Source: Spiroplasma gladiatoris (GTDB taxonomy: Bacteria > Bacillota_I > Bacilli_A > Mycoplasmatales > Mycoplasmataceae). Taken from it: a stretch of DNA of 64,000 bases. The notes under the pieces were generated by a model. The model saw only the letters and a list, made by a program, of their open reading frames with translations, did not search any database and was not told the origin of the DNA. Position numbers and translations under genes: made by a program. Shown piece after piece: positions 10,481 to 24,066 of the stretch (its first letter is position 1; every line of letters begins with the position of its first letter). The stretch lies in contig NZ_CP038013.1 in NCBI RefSeq assembly GCF_004379335.1, positions 868,001 through 932,000 on the forward strand. Direction: 5' to 3'.

Positions 10481-11911
10481 TTATCTACTTGTTTGCTTTT
10501 TTATAATACCATTTTGATTTGTTAAATTATTAATATTTTGATGATTTTGTTGATTATTTAAACCGTTTTGATTTTGATAAATTGGATTAGCAACGTATCT
10601 TTGATTGTTTATTATTGGTTGATTAAATCTTTGATTTAAAATTGGATTTAATAAACTTTGGTTTGTTGGTACTTGATTGTTTAAACTATTTTTATTGTTT
10701 AAATCTTGTCTATTTAAATTGTATTGATTTTTATCTATTTCTACAAGACTTGTTTTAAATATTTTAGAAACTTTATTTGCATAATGACAAGTTTTTATAG
10801 CGCCACATAAAGATGTAGATCAAATTTGATTTGCACCAGTTACTAAAGAATAATAAATAAATACTTTATTTTTAAACTTACTTCTTGTAATTATTTTTTC
10901 AATTCCAGAAAGTTCAGTTATTTTTCCATTAAAATAAATTTTAAAATCTTTTTCCACTTTTGAAAACTCTTTATTAATATCTAAATCAACTAAATCAATA
11001 ATGTAAAATATTTCTTCTAAAATTAATTGCTTTAATAATTTTGCATTGATCTCAATTGTTTTTTTCTCAGTATTTACATATTTTCGATAAATTATTTCAC
11101 CATCACTTTTATTAGATCCAAAATTAAGCATTTTAAATAAATACATTTCTACAACTTTATTTTTAGCATTAATTTTTTGAGCAATGTTGCTAATGATTTG
11201 ATTGATTCCAACTTGTCTTGAAACCCTTTTTATTAAAGTTTCTCTTGTAAAAAAAGAAATGTCTAAACTATTTGTGTTTCAATCAACAACAACTGCTGGC
11301 TCTTTAAAATGTATTTCATCAATACATTGTTTTGCTAAGACATATGTTTGAAAATATCTTGTTAAAATATTTTTTCCAGCAAATCTAACTACTTGTTCAT
11401 GTGAATCATAAACTTCTTTTGTAATTGTATAAACTTTAGCCATCATAGAAATACTTGAAGCAACAAAACCAGGTTTTATATTTGCTCTTCTTTCTTTATT
11501 ATTAATTAAGAATTCATAAGGTCTAACATTTATAACTTTTGTAAATTCATTTTCATTAATTGATTTTGCATCAATATATAAACTTTTTATATCTTCACTA
11601 GTTACTATACTTCTTTCGTTTTTGATAAATTTGTATGGTGATGCATTTGCAATTTTTAAGGTTTTAACAGGATAAATAATTCCAACATTAATAATTTTTT
11701 GATTAAAGGTGTTTTCATAATTTTTAATAGCTTTTACTAATTTTAATTTTGCACTACTAATATCAAGCACAACATCATTATCATCTAATCAATTACCTTT
11801 AAAACGCTCTTTAAATATAATTTTTAGACCAAGGTGTTCACGATATTTTCCAACAACAAAACGAATATCTTTTTTTGTTATTTCTAAAAATGCATAAACT
11901 TCGTCTTTCAT
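10481..11911 (-). CDS. ftsA: FtsA-like division protein, degenerate
   Basis: 476 residues. It occupies the ftsA slot between rsmH and ftsZ, 21 nt upstream of ftsZ, and keeps the general layout of an actin-fold FtsA. The nucleotide-binding loops are not recognisable: the usual first-loop region begins VYAFLEITKKDIRF, and the second, normally DIGGGTTD, reads DWNTNSLD (210-217). The C terminus from about 385 is an Asn/Gln-rich low-complexity tail with no clear amphipathic membrane helix. ATG 11911 follows GGTGGGATA, one nt after the rsmH stop. The identity rests mainly on synteny and weak sequence pattern. Confidence 0.65.
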
Positions 11912-11912
11912 A

Positions 11913-12857
11913 TTATCCCACCTTTTTTATTGCTCATAATTTTGCACTATGTGCTCTTCTATTTAAATTTAACTCTTCATTACTAGGTTTAATTGGTTTT
12001 TTAACAAGTAGTTCAAACTCTTTTTGAGTAACTAATCCTTGTACTGGTAATTTAGCTAAAAATTTATCCTTTTCATCTGTAGTTTTAGCTTTAAAAATAT
12101 CTTTAATTATTCTTTCTTCTAAAGAGTGAAAGCTAATCACAACAACTACTCCATTTTCATTAAGCAGTTCTAGTGCTTGATTTAAAGATTTTTTTAAAAC
12201 TTCAAGCTCATCATTTACATGTATTCTTAAAGCTTGAAATACTTTTTTAGCTGGGTGTTTTTTTTGCTTTAATATTTTTTGAGGTAAAGCTGATTTAATA
12301 ATATCAACTAACTCAAAAGTTGTATTAATTGGTTTATTTTCACGAAAACTAATAATTTTTTTTGCAATTTGAAAAGCAAAGTTTTCTTCACCATAATTTC
12401 TAAAAATAGAAGTTAGTTGTTTTAAATCATAAGTATTAATAACAGTTTTTGCTGTTAAAACATTATTATTAGTGTCCATTCTCATATCAAGTTCACTATC
12501 ATAACGATAACTAAATCCTCGGTCTGCTATGTCGAACTGTGGTGAAGAAACACCTAAATCATATAATATTCCATCAACTTTACTAATTTTTTTTAAAGCA
12601 AGCAAAGCTTTTAAATATGCAAAATTACCTTCTAAAATAGTAAAGTTATTTGAAACTGCCCTAAGCTTCTCTTCACTATTTTTGATGGCTTCTAAATCTT
12701 GATCAATTGCATATAAATGCCCTGTTGTAAGTTTTTTTAAAATTTCAAAGCTATGTCCAGCACGCCCTAATGTGCAGTCAACATATATACCATTTGGTTT
12801 TATATGCAATAAATCAATTGATTCATTTAATAAAACTGATATATGTTCTTTTGACAT
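11913..12857 (-). CDS. rsmH: 16S rRNA (cytosine-N4) methyltransferase RsmH
   Basis: 314 residues, normal length for MraW/RsmH. It begins EHISVLLNESIDLL, followed by the SAM-binding segment GIYVDCTLGRAGHS (about 24-37), DLGVSSPQFD (about 100) and RGFSYR, then GVVVVISFHSLEERIIK in the catalytic half. It methylates N4 of C1402 in the 16S P site. The start overlaps the mraZ stop as TAATG. The C terminus reads through one TGA. Confidence 0.92.
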
Positions 12858-13288
12858 TACTTTTCTCCGCCCAATTTCTCTGCAGCAGCATAAATTTGAT
12901 CTTCATCAACTTCAGATAAGATCTTTTCATATGTGCTTTTATCTCAAATTTCCATTCTATCTCCTAGCCCTAGGATATAAACTTGTTTTGAGACACCAAT
13001 TTTTTCTAATAAATTTGTGGGTATTTTTACTCTTCCAGATGAGTCAATTGTTAATTCATCAGAATTAGATAATATTAATCTTTCGATTGTTCTTGTAGCT
13101 CCATTGAAACTACTTCTTTTACCTAGTTCAGAAAGTAACTCATTAAATTTTTCTGGGGTTCTAATTTCTAAGCAATTTTCTACACCTTTAGAAACAAAAA
13201 TGATATCTCCAAGTTTGTTTCTAAGTTTTGAAGGGATTGTTATTCTATTTTTATCATCTAAACTATGTTCAAATGTCCCAAGCAACAT
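12857..13288 (-). CDS. mraZ: Transcriptional regulator MraZ
   Basis: 143 residues with two AbrB/MraZ folds: LGTFEHSLDDKNRITIPSKL (about 3-22) and SSGRVKIPTNLLEKIG (about 93-108), each with the DxxGR/DxKNR-type turn. MraZ forms a ring that binds tandem repeats upstream of its own operon. I start at ATG 13288 (MLLGTFEHS), which has the site GGGGGATT; an upstream ATG at 13321 would add 11 non-conserved residues. First gene of the division operon. Confidence 0.92.
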
Positions 13289-13295
13289 AATAATC

Positions 13296-13310
13296 CCCCA
13301 CTTTCTCCCA
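13296..13310 (-). promoter_or_regulatory. MraZ operator (tandem TGGGN boxes)
   Basis: On the minus strand, TGGGA (13306-13310), a 5-nt spacer and TGGGG (13296-13300) give the 10-bp period known for MraZ boxes. They lie 8-22 nt before the mraZ start and also serve as its ribosome-binding region. A lone TGGGA is further upstream at 13367-13371. Confidence 0.65.
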
Positions 13311-13320
13311 CATAGATACA

Positions 13321-13348
13321 ATTATATACCTAAATTTAATATTTTCAA
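13321..13348 (-). promoter_or_regulatory. Promoter of the mraZ operon
   Basis: Minus-strand -35 TTGAAA (13343-13348), 16-nt spacer, -10 TATAAT (13321-13326). Transcription would start just before the TGGGN boxes, which fits autorepression. A second TATAAT lies at 13352-13357. Confidence 0.65.
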
Positions 13349-13392
13349 GAGATTATAGCTTTTTTCTCCCACAATAGATGTCATTGTATAAA

Positions 13393-13426
13393 AAAACTTA
13401 ACGTTTTTTGTAAAACGTTAAGTTTT
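13393..13426 (-). terminator. Terminator of the 101-residue gene
   Basis: 15-bp perfect arms at 13393-13407 and 13412-13426. The preceding gene's TAA overlaps the outer arm. It insulates the mraZ operon. Confidence 0.8.
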
Positions 13427-13730
13427 AATGTATAACTTTTCTTTGTAGTTTATTTATACAATCTAGATAAACAGATTGCTCTAACTTTTGAATATCATAA
13501 GCAATTAAATCTTTTTTTAAAACTTTTATTAACTGATTTTTAAAATTGGTGTAGTGATAATATATTGAATTTGTTACATTCAAACAAACCAATGGGTCAA
13601 GTTTATCTAAAATATCTCCTAATTTACTAACCTTATCTGTTATTAAGCTTAAGTCAATTTTGTTTTCATAAAAAGCGAGACAAATTGAGGTGTTTAATAT
13701 TTCTAATTCTATTTCTTCTAAGTTTTTCAT
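13425..13730 (-). CDS. Hypothetical protein, 101 residues
   Basis: Small acidic-to-neutral helical protein without membrane segments, starting MKNLEEIELEILN after an AGGAGAAGAAAA site. It has one internal SIYYHYTNF stretch but no motif I recognise. It sits alone between two terminators (rpmF side and mraZ side), so it is probably a single-gene transcript. Confidence 0.65.
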   Translation of the reverse strand: MKNLEEIELEILNTSICLAFYENKIDLSLITDKVSKLGDILDKLDPLVCLNVTNSIYYHYTNFKNQLIKVLKKDLIAYDIQKLEQSVYLDCINKLQRKVIH

Positions 13731-13799
13731 TTTTTCTTCTCCTACTTATTAAATCGAACAATTTAAAGAAAAAAATACGGTTTTACTAACAAAATAAAA

Positions 13800-13821
13800 A
13801 AAACAAGCATTAGCTTGTTTT
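13800..13821 (-). terminator. Terminator after rpmF
   Basis: 9-bp arms AAAACAAGC (13800-13808) and GCTTGTTTT (13813-13821) with a T-rich minus-strand tail. It ends the pheS-pheT-yceD-rpmF transcript. Confidence 0.75.
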
Positions 13822-13828
13822 AATTTTA

Positions 13829-14005
13829 TTAATCTTTTTTTACAACTTCTTTATTTTTGTAATATCCGCATTCACGACAAACTCTATGTGGTTTTATTGT
13901 TGCTCCACAGTTTTGGCATGACATAAGAGATGCGCTCACTAATGCCAAGTGACTTCTTCTTTTATTCTTTGCAGCTTTACTGGTCTTTCTAAATGGTACA
14001 GCCAT
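13829..14005 (-). CDS. rpmF: 50S ribosomal protein L32
   Basis: 58 residues, normal L32 length. It begins MAVPFRKTSKAAKNKRRSHL and has a four-cysteine zinc ribbon: CQNC at 30-33 and CREC at 43-46. It follows yceD with 15 nt between, the common yceD-rpmF pair, and has a strong GGGGGTG ribosome-binding site. Confidence 0.95.
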   Translation of the reverse strand: MAVPFRKTSKAAKNKRRSHLALVSASLMSCQNCGATIKPHRVCRECGYYKNKEVVKKD

Positions 14006-14020
14006 GTTTACACCCCCGAT

Positions 14021-14524
14021 TTATTGATTTTTGAACTTAAACTCTTTTAATTTATCCCATCTAGGATCTTCTTTGTTTTCTTGTTCTTGTTGGTATTCTT
14101 CTTCAGATATTAAAGTAAAATCTTTACCGACAAATGAGATTTTACCATAATTAATTGTGAAATTCATAGGAATATTTAAAACAATTTGTTCTATTGCATA
14201 CTCTAAAATGTTAAATGATTCTCCAAAAACAATATTTGCTTGATCATTAATAGCACTTTCAAAAAAATATTCATCATCTCAAACAAATTCTTCCTTTTTT
14301 ATATCCACAACTTTACCATCTCTAGCATCAATTAACTTTAAATCGCAAGTAATTATTGCATTAATATTTATAGCTTTTAAAGATTCTTGATATTTAATTT
14401 TACCTTTAATACCAATATTGTTAATATCTTCAATTAATGCATGATTAAAGTTTTTAGATTCGATATTTTTATAAAAGTTATCAAGTTCAATATTTTTTTT
14501 AAGTATAATATCTTTTTTTAACAT
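14021..14524 (-). CDS. yceD: YceD/DUF177 family protein
   Basis: 167 residues. It has the C-terminal pattern of the YceD family (DPRWDKLKEFK at the end, EYFFESAIN in the middle) and the N-terminal LKKNIELDNFYKN portion. The family affects 23S rRNA accumulation and is usually encoded just before rpmF, as here. ATG 14524 abuts the pheT stop (14525-14527), implying translational coupling. Confidence 0.82.
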
Positions 14525-16942
14525 CTATTTAACCTCGATTTTAAGTTTTTCGATATTTTTTAATACTTTATTTCACTCTAATGAAACATCATTGTCTGTT
14601 AATTGTTGTTCATTGTTATTAAACTCAAATCCTACGCTAATTGCTGTTTTATAATTATTTTTTAGTTCCTCATCTTGATAAATATCTAACAATTTATAAC
14701 TTGTTAAATAATTAATATCTTTTGTGATAGTTTTAATTATTTCGTTATACAAGCAATCTTGTCCAAGTATCATTGTTAAATCTCTAGAAGTTTTTTGATA
14801 TTTTGATATTTCTTTAATAATATTTTTTTTATCAAATAGTTTCTCGATTCTTGACAAGCTAAGTTCTGCTAAATAGGTATTATCTAGTTTATTTGCTTGT
14901 TCATATCTTGGACTTAATTTAAAAATAAACCCAATTACTTGATTTTTATAAGTTATTTCAGTGTTTAAATAAGGATGTATATCATCATTTTTTAAACTAA
15001 TTGGTTTAAATTCTAAATCCATTATACTGATTTGATATTGATTTAGAATTTCATCAATTATACCTTTAATTAGACCATAACTTGCTTCAATATCAAGATT
15101 ATAAGCTTTTTGATAATATGGTTTTCCACTCATTAATATTGCTAAGTGCTTTTCACGAACTAAATTTTTATTGTAAACATCAGCAATTTCATATAATTTT
15201 AAGTTCTTATTTCCTTTAGAGTAATTTGAACCTGCGATTTCAACTGCACTTTGAGCTAAACTTAATCGATAAGTTTCTCTTAAATTACTTAATGGTGACA
15301 TTAAATTTATTTCATCATTTATATTAAATAAATCTCATTTTTTTACAACTTCTTTATTTAATAATGAATAAGTTTTGATATTGTTAAAACCAATTCCAAT
15401 TAAGTAGTTTTCAACTTGATTTTTTAATTTATTATTTAAGTTTTTATCCTTTAAAGTAGCTTTTAAAACTTGTTGATGAGGTTTTATGTTGTCATAACCA
15501 TATAATCTTGCAACTTCTTCTGCAATATCTGCTTTATTTACAATATCAGTTCTTAAAGGGTCGACATTAAAAATTAAGCTATTTTTTTCTGTTTTTTCAA
15601 TTTTAAAGTCTAAATTTTTAAATAATTTTTTAATTTTTTCAAAAGTTAAATCTAACCCTAAAAACTCATTTAAATATTCTAAATTAACTTCTATAGAAAT
15701 AGGTTTATCTTTTGGTTCAATTTGAACTTCAATATTTGTATTTGCAGAATAAAGATTATATTGATCAAATCAGTAATGCACTCTTTGACTAGCGCAATTA
15801 TAAAGTTTAGAACTTATTGGTTTAATTCATCTTTGCATTAAAACGCTACTAATGTTATTTGATTTTTGATGTTTTCTCATTAATATAGGATTTAAAGCTA
15901 AATAAACTACTAAAACTTGTTTAGTGGATGAACTTGGTAAAAAATAACTATTAATTTGAGAACCTAATGAACAAATTACTTCATCTGCACACATCAATTC
16001 ATAATTGAAAGGTTTTTTATCGGTTGAATTATTTTCTATGTACAATTGTGCTTTTATTTTTTCAGGATCTAAAAACAAAATTGGTTGGCCGGTTTCAATA
16101 GTTATTGCATTAGCTAAATCTAGTCAAAAGTTTTGTGTTGATTTAGTTCCACAAAATTTTAATCATATGTCTTGATTTGAATAAATTTGAGGTTCTAATA
16201 ATGAATCGTTAAGATTTTTAACTTCTTTTAAATCAAATAATTCCATAGCACAACTTTTTACAAGCTCATCTGTTAAATTAGATTGTTTTAAAGATACTGA
16301 AACATGATAAATCGAAGGTATTTGTTTAAGTTTACTTGTATATTCTTTAATGTCTTTATTAAAGTAATTTGCTAATTCCTTTGCTAATTGTAAAGCGCCT
16401 AAAGCGTCACTTCTATTTAGAGTTAAATCTACATCTCAAACAACATCATTAAACCCAATTAAATTCAGTACTTCATTACTACCAATTAATGAATATAAGT
16501 CATTTTTAGTGTGAATTGAATAAATACCTTCTTTTTCAATATCTGTTTGTACATCTTGATCTAGTCCAATTTCAGATAACGAACAAATCATACCTTCTGA
16601 AGTTTTTCCTTTAATTTCTTTTGTTTCCAATATTTGACCTGTTGAAATTTTTTTACCAGGACTAGCTACTATAACATATTGCCCTTCTTCAACATTACTT
16701 GCCCCACAAACAATTGGACTTACTAATTCTTCACCTTTATCAACAAAACAAAAATTTAGTTTTGTACCTTCAATTGGAGCTACATTTCCAACATGTCCTA
16801 AAGTTAATTGATCATTTAAATCACGATAAACTCTTTTAAATTCGACTTCAAATCCTAATGAATTCAATGCTGAGGTAATTTCTTCACTTCTAATATCTTT
16901 TAAATCTATAAAATTTTTTAATCAATTTCTTGTTAATCTCAT
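14525..16942 (-). CDS. pheT: Phenylalanyl-tRNA synthetase beta subunit
   Basis: 805 residues, normal length. N-terminal region MRLTRNWLKNFIDL, a tRNA-binding OB fold at about 45-150 (KLNFCFVDKGEE, SPIVCGASNVEEGQ, GMICS), the B3/B4 editing region at about 205-375, the B5 domain after about 395, then the pseudo-catalytic core and a C-terminal anticodon-binding fold (YQKTSRDLTMILG). It pairs with PheS to charge tRNA-Phe. The editing region is poorly conserved: the usual RFERG-type element at its end reads LMQRWIK. Preceded by GGAGGT; 10 nt downstream of pheS. Confidence 0.93.
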
Positions 16943-16952
16943 AAATTACCTC

Positions 16953-18005
16953 CTAATCTCCAAAAAATTTAAATTGCTCTAAAAATCTAATATCATTTTC
17001 ATAAAAATCTCTTATATTTTTAATGCCATATTTTAGCATCGCTACTCTTTCAACACCAATTCCAAACGCTAATCCTCCAACTGTTTCAGGATCTAAGCCG
17101 TTTTGTTTAATTACTTCAGGGTCTAACATTCCTGATCCTAATATTTCAATTCATCCTGTATTTTTACAAATATTGCATCCCTTTGTAGAGCAATTTACAC
17201 ATGAAATATCTACTTCACAACTTGGTTCGGTAAAAGGAAAAAAACTAGGTCTCATACGAATTTTTGTTTCTTTAGAAAATAAGCGTTTACACATGTATTC
17301 TAAAGTTCATTTCAAAGTAGCAAAGTTAATTTTTTTACCAACAGCAAAACCGTCAATTTGCATAAACTGATGTGAATGAGTTGCATCATCATCATCTCTT
17401 CGATAAACATTTCCATAACTAATTGATGCAATATCAATATCTTTAGTTTTTAATTTAGCAAGTTCACTTAATTTTCTAGCAGTCATATTTGTACAATGAG
17501 TTCTTAAAACATTATTATTATCAACGTAAAATGTGTCTTGCATATCCCTTGCTGGGTGTCCAATTGGCATGTTTAATTTTTGAAAACAATATTCATCAGA
17601 TTCATATTCAGTTCCATCAACCATTTCATAACCAAGTTCAGTAAAAATATCTGTGATTTCTTCAATAATCATGTTTAAAGGATGTTTTGAACCTCTTTTA
17701 AAATTGATACCACTAATTGAAATATCTGTTTTTTCTTTTTCTAGTTGTTTTTTAAGTTCTTCATATTTGAATTGCTCTTCTAACTCGTTTAAAGTTGAAT
17801 ATATCTTAGTTCTTACTTCATTTATTTTAATTCCAAAAGTTTTTTTATCTTCAGGATTTAAAGTTTTTAATCCAGCAGAAATCTCATACAATGCAGAATC
17901 TTTAGAACCATATTGTTTTTTAAGAGCTTCAAAGTCTTTTTTAGAATTTAGCGTTTTTAATTCTTTATTAAAATCATTAAGAATTTGTTCTAATTTTTTT
18001 ATCAT
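16953..18005 (-). CDS. pheS: Phenylalanyl-tRNA synthetase alpha subunit
   Basis: 350 residues. An N-terminal coiled coil (about 1-85) is followed by the class II catalytic core: [23 protein letters not shown] (motif 2 side), [11 protein letters not shown], a tRNA/Zn-like cysteine segment [17 protein letters not shown], and motif 3 [15 protein letters not shown] near the end. It forms the alpha2beta2 enzyme with PheT and heads the pheS-pheT-yceD-rpmF run. One in-frame TGA is Trp. Confidence 0.95.
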
Positions 18006-18038
18006 AATTTCCTCACTTGCTATATCAAATAAATTATA

Positions 18039-18623
18039 CTAAATAATCGCTTTTAATTTTGCTGTCTTTATATTAAATATTATTTGATTAATTTCGTATT
18101 TTAGTTGATCAATTAATCATTGATATTCATGGTTTATTTGATGAACTGATCTTAAATAAATTAATTTCCTATCTAAAACACTTTTTTTGAGAACTAAAAA
18201 TTTTCATTCATAAAACAAATCTATGTCATAAAAAGTGTTGTTATACAAAATATCATTGTGGATATGATTATAAAATAAGTAATTAAAAAATACTTCTTCA
18301 ATAAATGTTTTAAAATTTCAATAAAAAGAGTTTAAGTATTCTTTGCTTACATTGATAGTTTTATTGTCAATTAATTTTTTTACAATATCAATGTGTGATT
18401 TAAATAGTTTTCTTGTGTTTGATATTTTTAAAAAAATATCATCACTTTGTTGTTTGTTAAATTGTTTTTTAAAAACATTTTCACAAAAAGTAATTAAGTT
18501 GTTTATATTCACAAGTTCTATAATGCCTTCAAATTCTCAACTAAATTTTAAATCGTTAATTTTATAAATCTGAGTTTTTTTTGTAAATTTTTTATTAATA
18601 TCTTCTACAAGTTTTCCAAACAT
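18039..18623 (-). CDS. Hypothetical protein, 194 residues
   Basis: Continuous only with TGA as Trp. ATG 18623 follows TAGGAGTTTAAT. The protein is helical, Lys/Ile/Asn-rich, with no signal, membrane segment or recognised motif; aromatic residues are common in the C-terminal half (FFNYLFYNHIHNDILYNNTFY). It ends 33 nt before pheS and is likely the first gene of that transcript. Function unknown. Confidence 0.7.
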
Positions 18624-18696
18624 ATTAAACTCCTACTATGTTAAACATATTTATTATATCAAACTTAACTTTAGCAATTTGGTGCTTAATTAAAAT

Positions 18697-18728
18697 AAAA
18701 AAAACACCTTTAAAAAGGTGTTTTTTTT
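18697..18728 (-). terminator. rRNA operon terminator
   Basis: 14-bp arms at 18697-18710 and 18715-18728 with a 4-nt loop, the 3' arm ending in a run of eight T on each strand. It lies just behind the 5S gene. Confidence 0.85.
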
Positions 18729-18734
18729 ATTTCT

Positions 18735-18842
18735 GAACTGGCGACGTCCTATTTTCGCATGATACTATCTTCGGCGCAGCTAGCCTTAACTTCTGTGTTC
18801 GGCATGGGAACAGGTGTGACCCTAGCGCTATTGTCACCAGAT
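18735..18842 (-). rRNA. rrf: 5S ribosomal RNA
   Basis: About 108 nt. It contains the conserved core CCCATGCCGAACACAGAAG and ends in a GTCGCCAGTTC strand that pairs with its 5' CTGGTGAC start (helix I). Third gene of the 16S-23S-5S operon. Ends are placed by helix pairing and may be off by a few bases. Confidence 0.93.
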
Positions 18843-18891
18843 CTGAAATTTTTTTGAGAGTTTTTGGTTTTACAACCCAAATCATCCTCTC

Positions 18892-18909
18892 AAAACTGAA
18901 TATTAGATG
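18892..18909 (-). repeat. 23S processing stem, 3' side
   Basis: 18 nt that are the perfect reverse complement of 21986-22003 in the 16S-23S spacer. The two sides can pair to loop out pre-23S rRNA as an RNase III-type substrate. Confidence 0.7.
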
Positions 18910-18949
18910 TTTAAATTAATAATACAAAATTAGTTTTTTGACTTCTTTC

Positions 18950-21856
<2,907 letters not shown>

Positions 21857-21985
21857 TTAAAAAGAAATCCTATTTTTGCATTATAGATAATCTAATAAAT
21901 ATGAAATTTCAGTTTTTCTTAGTAATTTTTAAGTTACTGTTATACGTTTTTTTATGAAACGTAAGAAAAATTAAAATGTCTTTTT

Positions 21986-22003
21986 CATCTAATATTCAGT
22001 TTT
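21986..22003 (-). repeat. 23S processing stem, 5' side
   Basis: Perfect 18-nt reverse complement of 18892-18909, bracketing the 23S gene. Confidence 0.7.
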
Positions 22004-22054
22004 CAAAGAACGATTCTCAGAAATTAAAGACGCTATAAAGCGTCCACAATCTCT

Positions 22055-22070
22055 GAAAACTAGATAGAAC
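22055..22070 (-). repeat. 16S processing stem, 3' side
   Basis: 16 nt, perfect reverse complement of 23750-23765 upstream of 16S. The two sides bracket the 16S gene as a maturation stem. Confidence 0.7.
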
Positions 22071-22139
22071 CAGATTATAACCAAAAGCTGTTTTATCGAT
22101 TCGCTCAGCTTTTTATCATTTAACTATGATTAACTCCAT

Positions 22140-23661
<1,522 letters not shown>

Positions 23662-23749
23662 AAAAATGCGAATATTTTGATTCATGGCTATATCTGTTTA
23701 TTACTCAAAAAATTGAATGTATGTATGTACAATTAATTATTTGGTTGTT

Positions 23750-23765
23750 GTTCTATCTAGTTTTC
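23750..23765 (-). repeat. 16S processing stem, 5' side
   Basis: Perfect 16-nt reverse complement of 22055-22070, upstream of 16S. Confidence 0.7.
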
Positions 23766-23809
23766 AAAGATCGTTATTGTTGTGCTGCTATCAATTGAGC
23801 ACATACATA

Positions 23810-23838
23810 AATATATAATATTTTAAAATTTAATACAA
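23810..23838 (-). promoter_or_regulatory. rRNA promoter, proximal
   Basis: Minus-strand -35 TTGTAT (23833-23838), 17-nt spacer, -10 TATATT (23810-23815). It shares the AAACACTTGTATT box with the distal promoter. Confidence 0.6.
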
Positions 23839-23925
23839 GTGTTTTTTGATTTTTTTTTAAAATATTTTTAATTTTTTTTGCGTCTTATTCAGCGGCTCTC
23901 TTAGCCCTAACTCGACGGCTTTCAT

Positions 23926-23954
23926 ATAATAATACTTTACATTCTTAAATACAA
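23926..23954 (-). promoter_or_regulatory. rRNA promoter, distal
   Basis: Minus-strand -35 TTGTAT (23949-23954), 17-nt spacer, -10 TATTAT (23926-23931), exactly 116 bp upstream of the matching proximal promoter. The 23662-24039 stretch holds only these promoters and leader sequence; no gene is seen. Confidence 0.6.
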
Positions 23955-24039
23955 GTGTTTTTGAAAAATTTTTTCACTTTTTTTATAAACTTTGTAAAAC
24001 AACGATAAATACGAGGTTTTTTTTTATTAAAAAATAAAA

Positions 24040-24066
24040 AATGAGATAAATTTTAATCATCTCATT
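24040..24066 (-). terminator. Terminator of the 416-residue membrane-protein gene
   Basis: 8-bp arms AATGAGAT (24040-24047) and ATCTCATT (24059-24066), T-rich on the minus-strand exit. It overlaps the stop codon of the gene. Confidence 0.7.

Larger units (their letters stand above)
21857..22139 (-). other. 16S-23S internal transcribed spacer without tRNA
   Basis: About 283 nt. It holds no tRNA gene. It contains the 5' side of the 23S processing stem (21986-22003), the 3' side of the 16S stem (22055-22070), a short GACGC/GCGTC hairpin at about 22029-22042, and a boxA-like CTTTGAAAACTGA run. Confidence 0.7.

Noticed and set aside
21857-22139. tRNA genes in the 16S-23S spacer
   Set aside because: No cloverleaf or T-loop GTTCNANNC pattern was found in the spacer.
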